Below are positions 53,991-62,179 of a DNA stretch of 64,000 bases, piece by piece. The position numbers were made by a program, and so were the translations under genes. How positions within the stretch are numbered: the stretch's first letter is position 1; each line of letters begins with the position of its first letter. Where the stretch lies: contig VCJN01001228.1 in assembly GCA_006384855.1 (NCBI GenBank), positions 62,001 through 126,000 of the forward strand, read 5' to 3'. The notes beneath the pieces are model-generated. The model made no database searches, was not told where the DNA came from, and was given only the letters and a program-made list of their open reading frames with translations. Origin of the DNA: Tetraselmis striata (taxonomy: Eukaryota > Chlorophyta > Chlorodendrophyceae > Chlorodendrales > Chlorodendraceae).

Positions 53991-54750
53991 GCAAGTAAAT
54001 CCCCTTTTATCATAAAATCCTCATACTGGAAGGTTGCCGAGCCAGCTCTTTACCCCCCACCGTCTTGGTCGACGATCGCTACTACCAGGTCGTAGCGGCG
54101 CCGCGTCAGGCTGGCGGGTCCTCCAAGCCCGCATCTCAACCGCCGCCACCGGGGTCCGGCGGAGATGGCTCCCAAAACGGCGCTGCAGCAGGTCTCTTGA
54201 TAGAGCTTCGAGCAGCTCCGCCCCTCCCCCGAGCAGGCTTGGTCCCTCGGAGACTGCCAAGCCGCCGAGTGAGCCTCAGCCTTCGAGAGCGACGAAGCGC
54301 CCGCACGGTGCGTTGAGCACGGGAGGCAAGAGCAGCTTGTCGCCCATTAAGCTGCGCAAGAAGCATTCCAAGGAGCGCGGGCCGAGTCCTCCTCCAAGAT
54401 GGCGATAGAGCTGGAGGACGACGACCCTTCCAGGCGCCTAAGCCGAAACGCGAAGCCACGTCAAGCCATCAGGCGCCTTCGGGTGCCGCTGGTGGGAGTC
54501 GCAGGGCCATATCTTCCCGTGGCGGTGCCGCATCTCCGCCTCCCCGACCCGCGTCTCCGCCTATGGAGGCAAGAGCAGCAGCTTGTCGCCCATTAAGCTG
54601 CGCAAGAAGCATTCCAAGAAGCGTGGGCCGACTCCTCCTTTTGGAAGAGCCTCAGGCCACCGCTGGCAACAATGACGAGCAAGAGATGCAAAGGGTGGAG
54701 ATAGTTAAGTGTGAGGGGTGGGATTACCCGCATCTCGACAGCAAGAGCAG

Positions 54751-55640
54751 GTGAACGCCCGCATCTCTCGCGTAAAAACCCGTGTACTGTCGCTCCTAGC
54801 TCTTTTAACGACGAGACGCTTTTCCAAACCCGACTCCACTGCGTCGTGGAACCTTGTCTTACAGGTGGTTACGCCGAGAGAGATGCGGTAATGAAACCCG
54901 GAGGCCCACTTTGAGGACGACAAGTACATCATCGTGTCAGTCTTGCCAGCGGTGGGTGAGGCCACCGCTGGCAAGACTGACGAGCAAGAGATACATAGGG
55001 TGGAGAGATTTTACCGTGACGGTGGGGGTACCGCATCTCCGCAGGTGAACGCCCGCACCTCTCGCGTAAAAACCCGTGTACTGTCGCTCCTAGCTCTTGT
55101 AACGACGAGACGCTTTTCCAAACCCGACTTCTGTGCGTCGTGGAACCATGTCTTACAGACGGTTGCGCCGAGAGAGATGCGGCACTGGAACCCGGAGGCC
55201 CACATTGGGGACGACAAGTACATCCTCGCGCCAGTCTTGCCTCCGGCCACCGCTGGCAAGACTGACGAGCAAGAGATGCAAAGGGTGGAGAGATTTACCG
55301 TGAGGGTGGGATTACCCGCATCTCGGCAGCAAGAGCAGGTGAACGCCCGCATCTCTCGCGTAAAAACCCGTGTACTGTCGCTCCTAGCTCTTGTAACGAC
55401 GAGACGCTTTTCCAAACCCGACTTCTGTGCGTCGTGGAACCATGTCGTACAGACGGTTGCGCCGAGAGAGATGCGGCACTGGAACCCGGAGGCTCGCGTC
55501 AGTCTTGCCAGCTGTGGCTGAGGCCACCGCTGGCAAGACTGACGAGCAAGAGATGCATAGGGTGGAGAGAGTCAACCGTGACGGTGGGGGTACCGCATCT
55601 CGGCAGCGGGGGCAGGTGAACGCCCGCATCTCGCGTAAAA
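54751..55640 (+). repeat. 294-bp tandem repeats within copy C
   Basis: Units begin at GTGAACGCCCGCATCTC (54751, 55045, 55339, 55616). One frame stays open over two units and repeats RVKTRVLSLLALVTTRRFSK and PREMRHWNPEA. The unit start also occurs once in copy B at about 52009, just before the TSPW module. The first unit is the most diverged. Confidence 0.85.
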
Positions 55641-55950
55641 ACCCGTGTACTGTCGCTCCTAGCTCTTGTAACGATGAGACGCTTTTCCACACCCGGCTCC
55701 CGTGCGTCGTGGAACCTTGTCTTGCAGGCTGTTGCGCCGGACTTTTCCGCAGATTGGTGGTACGCTGCCGTGGATTCTGCCCTCTTCGGGGAGTGCCAGA
55801 GCAAGACTGTAAAACACTGTGGCTACTCGATTCGCACCGTGCGCGACTGGCGCAACGACAACGAGATGCGGCGCGGCATTCAACACATCAAGAAGCAACG
55901 CTTATTAAGTCCACCAACACCTGCTTGATCTGCCGAGCCGGGTCTCTAAC

Positions 55951-55970
55951 CCCCCCCCCCCCCCCCCCCC
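55951..55970 (+). repeat. C tract in copy C
   Basis: About 19 C between GTCTCTAA and GTCTTAG. GTCTCT..TTAG would make a mini-intron of about 40 bp joining RAG to DDRYYQVV, but this is speculative. Confidence 0.8.
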
Positions 55971-56184
55971 GTCTTAGTCGATGACCGCTACTACCAGGTC
56001 GTAGCGGCGCCGCGTCAGGCTGGCGGGTCCTCCAAGCCCGCATCTCAACCACTGCCAGCGGGGTCTGGCGGAGATGGCTCCCAAAACGGCGGCGCTGCAG
56101 CAGGTCTCTTGGAGCTTCGAGCAGCGAGGAGTGAAATCCTTAACAGGGTGGGCCACCGTGGCGCGCAAAATGGCGCGAAGTAGC

Positions 56185-56392
56185 CCCACCACCTAGGTTG
56201 AGGCGGGTAGTACTTTACGCAGGAGAGGGCGCGAAGAGGACACGGCGAATGGTCATTGTTAGTACTCTCGTATAGTTATAAATTGCACCTGAAATGTACC
56301 CAAAAAGTGGGTACATATACGAGTCTAAGCGATCACGTGGGGGGCACATTTTCGAGTCCGTAAATGTGCCCATTTTGACTCGATATTGCCCC
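56185..56392 (-). repeat. Terminal block with 54-bp inverted repeat, right member
   Basis: 56339-56392 is the inverted partner of 50109-50162. The rest matches 37.43-37.60 kb in reverse. A perfect palindrome ATGTACCCA-AAAAG-TGGGTACAT lies at 56294-56316. Confidence 0.85.
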
Positions 56393-56639
56393 CTGTACCC
56401 GCGTGTACCCGTAATCGCTCCAATTTCGCCACACTGTACTTTAATGCCTCACACAATATGTGACGACCCAACTCCCGACGGTACCCGCCTAGGCATCAAG
56501 CCGGCTAAGTTGCAGTCGCGCGGGCACTTTACCATGCATCGCAGCAGCCGGAGCGCCCGTTACTAGCCCCTACCAACTCCCGTCGCTTCGAGCCGCCGGC
56601 GCCGAGTAGTGGTGTGCCATGGAGCGTCGCAACTCCTAG

Positions 56640-57461
56640 CGCCGTATTCCTGAGGGCAAAGAAGGCTGGACGCTGCCGAGGCGATTCCGGAATTGTGACA
56701 AGAGAATCCGCTGCCGCGTGTGTGGCGCCTGCTTCACGAGGACTCGGTTCTACGGCACGCACATATGGGCGCGCGCCAAGCCGCCTCCGCCCACCGCCGC
56801 GCCTATCACAGCCGGTGGTGATAACACCCCGGCGGTAGCTGCTGCAGCATACGGCCGTCACGCCTCTGCTCCGTCCGGACCGGATCAGACCGAAACGCGG
56901 GGCGAGCCGGGTGATGCATCGACACCGTCGCCGCCGCCATCGCCGCCGCCATCGCCTCCGCCTTCCTCTCCGCCGCTCTCGTCTCCGTCCCCGAAACGAA
57001 TCATCGAGCCCCGCTCCCAACGGCGGGGAGGGGCGTTCGTTGTCGTGTGATGGCGGCATGGCAACAAGCACGGCCGCGCAGGAGAGGAATGCCGAACTTC
57101 ACATGGGGGTTGTCAGAAGCAAGACGTGGGGAGCTTTCTCGGCCAGGTCCCCCCTTCCCCCCTTCCTCCCCCCGGTGCCCTCCCTGGCGTCCCGTCACAC
57201 CAGCCATAGGCCCACGTGACCGCCGCCCAGTGATGCCCATCCGTGTATATCATGCAGGTCGTCGGTTGGAGATGGGTTAACGAGGATGCGGACCCGGCGG
57301 AGAGGGAGTTGGTGATGAAGGTGATTTACGACGACGGCGACTCGGAAGAGCTAACTGAGTCGGAGATACAACCGCTTTACCTGACGACAGAGCCGCTGAG
57401 TGATATCACTCGCAGGTTGCCTCAAGGCGTCATTGACGCTCTACCGGCGGTGCGCCCCTAG
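56640..57461 (+). CDS. Zinc-finger and Tudor-like gene, two or three exons
   Basis: One frame is open from 56640: basic start, then RIRCRVCGACFTRTRFYGTH (CxxC ... H, zinc-finger-like), a Pro/Ser-rich linker and a stop at 57048. The same frame resumes after it and reaches QDVGSFLGQ at 57146, with donor CAG|GTCCCCCC. After the acceptor TGCAG at 57257 it continues VVGWRWVNEDADP, KVIYDDGDSEELTESEI and ends IDALPAVRP. The DVGSFLGQVV...YDDGDSEEL pattern is Tudor-like (GK.V..W...Y.DGD.EEL). A short intron around 57045-57081 would bypass the stop. The module pair is also seen at 38.4 kb, so a TE family is likely. Confidence 0.5.
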
Positions 57462-57746
57462 CGTACCCACCGCAAGTGTCCTCAAAACACGCCATGATGT
57501 TTTGGTGCATATTATGTAAATTGGAACTCTTCCCCCTATTTTATCAATTATCGTGAGTTCGATGTTGACTACGCTCTTCTGCAGAGTCTCAAAGGCCGTG
57601 GTGCCTAGACTGGGTGCTTGCCCGCGTTGTTGCCCCATAGTTGGCGTAGGGGTGAGAGTATCGCAGTGGCAACGTGCAAACCATTATTTGCTTTGCTTCA
57701 TTATTACTACACGCGCATTCGTTTAAGTGCTTCCGCGCATGTGCAC

Positions 57747-58256
57747 ATGACAGAAGCAACGCGAACTTCTCGACGCCGACAACGACCCCAATATAGTGAC
57801 GCAGAAGGCATTGTCGCGGGGGGTATGGAAGGCAACCCCTCAACCGACAACAACAGCGATTGCGACTTGAATATTGGCACCCGAGTTCCAGCCCAGCTTA
57901 TATTGCTTTGTAGCGAGCTCAGACTGAACCGGTTGTTGCGTGCCTGCATTGCCAATAACCTGGGGTTGAGAGGGTTTGTCAATCTGATTTCTGACGAGTG
58001 GCCGGAGCTCTGCGAGATAGAGGATATCCTCAACATCCCCAAGGACTTGACAGATTGGATGCAGCTCGAGCAGGCCTTAATCAAGCACATCACCATGCAA
58101 AATTTGCAATGCCTCTATCTTAAGGCAATCAACATGGGTGCTATCACTCCTAATTTATGTGCCCGTTCCCCTTTCGACTTTTGCCCCGTGCGTTCTGTTG
58201 CGCACCATTTTGCTGACAAATCACGTTTGTTGTCCCAAATCCGCTTCCCATCATAG
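57747..58256 (+). CDS. ORF upstream of hAT remnant, unknown
   Basis: A 169-residue frame from Met 57747: basic start (TRTSRRRQRPQYSD), acidic middle, then helical, well-mixed sequence (RLNRLLRACIANNLGLRGFV, DEWPELCEIEDILNIP, LEQALIKHITMQNL). Codon composition looks coding. It lies 0.5 kb upstream of a hAT C-terminal domain in the same orientation and may be an N-terminal exon of the same transposon. No domain recognised. Confidence 0.4.
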   Translation: MTEATRTSRRRQRPQYSDAEGIVAGGMEGNPSTDNNSDCDLNIGTRVPAQLILLCSELRLNRLLRACIANNLGLRGFVNLISDEWPELCEIEDILNIPKDLTDWMQLEQALIKHITMQNLQCLYLKAINMGAITPNLCARSPFDFCPVRSVAHHFADKSRLLSQIRFPS

Positions 58257-58770
58257 CACACCTTACAACATGATTCCAGTGGCAAAGCTCACCGCCGTGG
58301 GTGCTAAGTGCCGCGCGCGGATGACTCTCGAAGCTGAAAGACGCTTCTGTGGAAACACCCACAACTTCGACCTCAACAACGCGCCCGTCACCATGAACAA
58401 GTGCGCGCTCTGCCTAACGTTGCCTTATTTGCAATGCTTATTTGGTTACCAACAAAGTCAGCATGTCTTACTACTTCGTCATTGACCCCAACCATGTGAT
58501 GATTATGATTAATACGCAGATGAGGCTTGTGCTCCATGTCGCTCGGCTTTCGGACTGTGCCATGCTCCCATGTCATCGGCATGCTGATTCGCAAGGAGGC
58601 GTTGGGCGCGCTGGAGGACGACTACGTTAGATTCGCAACACAGTGCGTGGAGCTTGACAACACAGCAGCAGCTGCAGCAGCCGCTGCGAAGGTAGCATCC
58701 ATGACATAGGCAGCAGTTGCGACTGTTGGACAGGCGCTGCTACGGTAGCAGGTAGCTGCATCGACAGCGG

Positions 58771-59382
58771 ATGCCAAGGCCACCGCACCTGACAGACGAA
58801 GTTGCGGTTGCGAAGCGGCGCCGGTTGGACGAGGACAATGCTGCTCCTAACATCGGGTGGAATGCGGCCGGTTGTAGGTCAGACGATGAAGAGGACATCC
58901 AACTACCACGGGTTCAGGAGGTAGTGCATGTAGCTGTGCATGTAGAAGCTGATCTCCGTGCCAAATTCAATCCTGCTTGGCGACGGTTGCGGCAGTTGTG
59001 TCGCGCAACCCAGTGGCATGAAGAAGTCAAGCAACATAATGGCACCACGTTGTCGGCAATCCCAGACATCATGGAGCTTCTGCGGGTGGACATCGCTCCC
59101 ATGTACCAACATATTTCGGAGTCGACAGACCCGGACATTGCAATGTTTGCTGCCATGGCTGCATCATCGTGTGGGCAGCTGAGCGCGAACCTAGCGGAAT
59201 GCTTTTGTGAGCGCTGTCTTTTAGTTGGCAACATGGTCAACGATGGCAAGGCGCTGCTCAGCGACGAGGAAGTCGAGATGCTTGTCGTGCTGTGCATCAA
59301 CATGGAGTTTATGGAATTCATGCGTGTCCATCACGTTGCGGTTGCGGTCCCGCAGTACAACATGACAGTTGTTGATGCATAA
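58771..59382 (+). pseudogene. hAT-family transposase C-terminal domain
   Basis: In a 203-residue frame, residues 119-181 read DPDIAMFAAMAASSCGQLSA, NLAECFCERCLLVGNMVND and KALLSDEEVEMLVVLCIN. This fits the hAT dimerisation domain (A..L ... S...ER.FS..G..V ... LS...VE.L..L). The catalytic RNase H-like part is not visible upstream, where 58.26-58.77 kb has only broken frames (KLTAVGAKCRARMTLEAERR, then SHVIGMLIRKEALGALEDDY). The element is therefore probably truncated or decayed. Confidence 0.55.
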
Positions 59383-59956
59383 GACTATCCGGATTATGTA
59401 GTAGTTGTATGTTGTGTTTTGTTGGCGTGTCGTGAGCTGTGTGTTGTGATTGCGTGAGATGATGCCCCATGTGATTACTCTCACCTAGCATTGCCGAGGG
59501 CCTCACCCCTATGAAGCAAACATTCAGATAGTCTGAGGGGATCGCTTCGTTTGCTCTGTGTTGCCAACACACACGCCTAGTTGTCCGCTATGAACCCAAT
59601 TTTCTTTCAAATGTAGTCAACTAGCATCCGCCATTTCATGCCAACCTCTTGTGTCGCTGTGGCCATTAATGCATTGCCCGTGCCTGCATGTCATAGAGTA
59701 GCTTTGCATTGTTGCGTTGCTGCTGGGAGGTGGCGTTGTATTGCCGCTATGTTGCATTGCCGTGTTGCTGGTGGGGGTGCTAAATGCAAACAAATGGTTG
59801 TCGTCCATTCTGCCTTTCATGTTTAATTTTTCTGCCATTGATGGCTGTGATTATATATGCTAAGGGCACCAAGTTAGTTGTTGTTTGGTACACAAAATGT
59901 GCTGAAAATCATGACAACACCACCGGGCATTGCTTCATTATGTCAAGTTTTTTGTT

Positions 59957-60000
59957 AATAATGTTAACTATTAATGTACACACTATTAGTTAACATTATT
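59957..60000. repeat. Perfect AT-rich palindrome, 14-bp arms
   Basis: Arms AATAATGTTAACTA (59957-59970) and TAGTTAACATTATT (59987-60000) around a 16-bp loop. A third partial copy (AATGTTAACTATTAAT) follows directly. Confidence 0.9.
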
Positions 60001-60539
60001 AATGTTAACTATTAATAGACGTCTCACTTGGTAAATGATAAGGCCATTCCGACAGAATCACCCGGATTAGGTCACCCCGTTCCATTTTGAGCCCCCCTCC
60101 GGTTTCTTGTAATGATCTTCTAGTATTTTATGTACTGCGATACACCATGTAAGTCATTGTGAAATGTGGAATGCACTTCCAACAACAAGGCGATGCACCA
60201 TGCCTCTCCTCCACCCTGATTGCGTAACGTCGGGTAACACCCATAGTCGTACTTATTTAGCCCCGTGTAATTCAAATTTATATAATTCTCAATATGGCCA
60301 ATGTATGGACTTGTGTGGGGTGTGCTCTCGCTAACCTCCGCTGTGGAGTGCGCCGTCTCGCGCGAGTCTTAGTGCTTGTGTCTTCGCTTCCCATGCGCTG
60401 ATATGGATGCCATCTGGGGTCTCTGATACGAGGATGTATGACAAGTCCGGAATGATTATGTGCATAAATCGCACAAGGTGCAGTCTTGCGGGACTTCTAC
60501 TTCTGGTTTCACTATTGTATATTGCCAATACCGTCGCCT

Positions 60540-60712
60540 TTTTTTTTGCACATGTATCGCACTCCCGAAATGCTTTGCTCCGCGGGTTGGGGCTTGCCCC
60601 AACTCGCATTACTCGAATGGGCCGACGCCCAAACGGCGTGGTCAGTGGTCAGTGGTCAGTGCCAGGTATTTTGACGGCAGTGTTTTAGACGGTGATCCAA
60701 CAGTGTTGGAAA
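60540..60712 (+). repeat. Dispersed repeat, copy 2 (pair with 35966-36129)
   Basis: Same orientation as copy 1. It carries a triplicated GTGGTCA (60638-60658) that copy 1 lacks. Confidence 0.7.
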
Positions 60713-61040
60713 TTCTGTCACTAGCCTTTAATTAGTTTGCAGAATGCTTCGGCAATTTGCTTGATGACGTATTGACGGAGCGTCGCCTACCCAGGGCTTT
60801 CCGTAGCTGGGCTTTTCGCGCAATTCAAACCTCTATAATTCTCAATATGACCATAAACGGCCATCGTACAAGGATTAGACGCTGCAAGGGTTTCACTGGT
60901 GCCAGTCCAGACGGAAAAAAACTGTTCCAGGGACGACTAGTGCCTCGGGCAAATATGTTGTATGGTATATATACAACACGAGTATACAACACGGGTCGCG
61001 TCGGCATCATTGACGGATACCGTCGGCCTCGGTATGGTCG

Positions 61041-61100
61041 TGCCGTCGCATGCTCGCATTCCCGCGTGGGGCGCTGTCACCAGCTCAATGGGCGGCCCAT
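61041..61100 (+). repeat. 60-bp direct repeat, copy 1
   Basis: TGCCGTCGCATGCTCGCATT through CAATGGGCGGCCCAT. Identical to 62060-62119. Confidence 0.95.
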
Positions 61101-62059
61101 TGTGCTGAACGCGAACCTAAGTCACTACAGGCACCTCTCAGACGCCTATAGGGCTTTAGTTCAGACCAGCGTTGCTGGTCTTGCCCGTACTCAGGGGGGT
61201 GAATGCCAGTGGCAATGAAGCCTCTCACCACAGGTCACTGCCACGCCGTGCAGTACTTTATGCAGTGCTGGTCGCGGCTATCAACCGTTCCTACAGTACT
61301 TTACGTCGGTACCGGGTCGAATGGTGACAACCCAGCACCCCCAGCAGCGCGCGCGCACGATGCAGCGAGCAGCACGCGTGCGACCGTACGACAAGCACGC
61401 AGGCTACCGTGATTACCTTTGGCCCTCGTTCCTCAAGCCGATCTCCGTCTCTTACACCGTCTCCGTCCCGTACACATGCTCTTGCCTATGCCTGTCATAG
61501 GCAAACACAGGCACACACAGGCAAGACAAGGGGGAAGAGGGACCGCCAGAAGGCGGAGGCCCTCTATAAGCACGCGATCGCGGCCATGGCAAGGCAGCCG
61601 CACGTCATGCTAAGTGCTAATAGCACGCGCGCCGTGCGCGCACCGCGCGCCAGACGCATTACGCACTGCCCTTGTCTAATTGTACTCATCAAGTCCTATA
61701 CTACTACTCGGCTGCGGCTACAGTGAGTCTTGCGCCTTGTACCAGCAGCAGTACAGCACTTCGTCTTCTGCAGGTAGTCCACCTTAGGGGTCCCTGTTAG
61801 AGGTCCCGATTCGAGGTGCTATCTGAGTTCCCTTAGAAGTCCCGCCTAGGTGTGCTTGGGCGGGTCTCTGATCTCCGGTATGTATGTCTCCTTGCGCCTC
61901 GCTCAGGGCTATGGCCAGGGTATGGAACCCTAACCAATCAGGTGCCCTGCCTGTGGTCTCAACCGGGTATGGAACCCTAGCTTTAACCCTAGCCGGCCCG
62001 GAAGGGCTTGGCTGTCCCGTTCTTCACGTGCACGCGGATATGACGGATGCTGCGGCAGC

Positions 62060-62119
62060 TGCCGTCGCATGCTCGCATTCCCGCGTGGGGCGCTGTCACC
62101 AGCTCAATGGGCGGCCCAT
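62060..62119 (+). repeat. 60-bp direct repeat, copy 2
   Basis: Identical to 61041-61100. It ends at a C-run (62119-62128) about 60 bp beyond the stop of the Ty3 polyprotein, so it may belong to that element's 3' region. Confidence 0.95.
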
Positions 62120-62179
62120 CCCCCCCCCCAGACGGTTGGTCGCCAGAAGGGTGAACGGCCGCTGGGCGCCAATTGACGC

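Larger units (their letters stand above)
54030..56200 (+). mobile_element. Unrecognised element family, copy C (rearranged)
   Basis: Two passages match copy B. 54060-54480 corresponds to 51450-51870 (VLVDDRYYQVVAAPRQAGG, SASQPPP-type linker, KERGPSPPP). 55745-56135 corresponds to 51270-51600 (SKTVKHCGYSIRTVRDWRND, EMRRGIQHIKKQR, then YYQVVAA). Between them is a tandem array of 294-bp units. The order therefore differs from copy B, indicating tandem duplication or unequal recombination. Several frames are broken. Confidence 0.6.
60001..62059. other. Interval without supported genes
   Basis: Contains the dispersed repeat at 60540-60712 and the first 60-bp direct repeat. A frame at 60757-61218 is open for 153 codons but shows no domain. 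CTAACCCTAG-like degenerate telomere words at 61925-61995 are too sparse to call. Confidence 0.5.
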
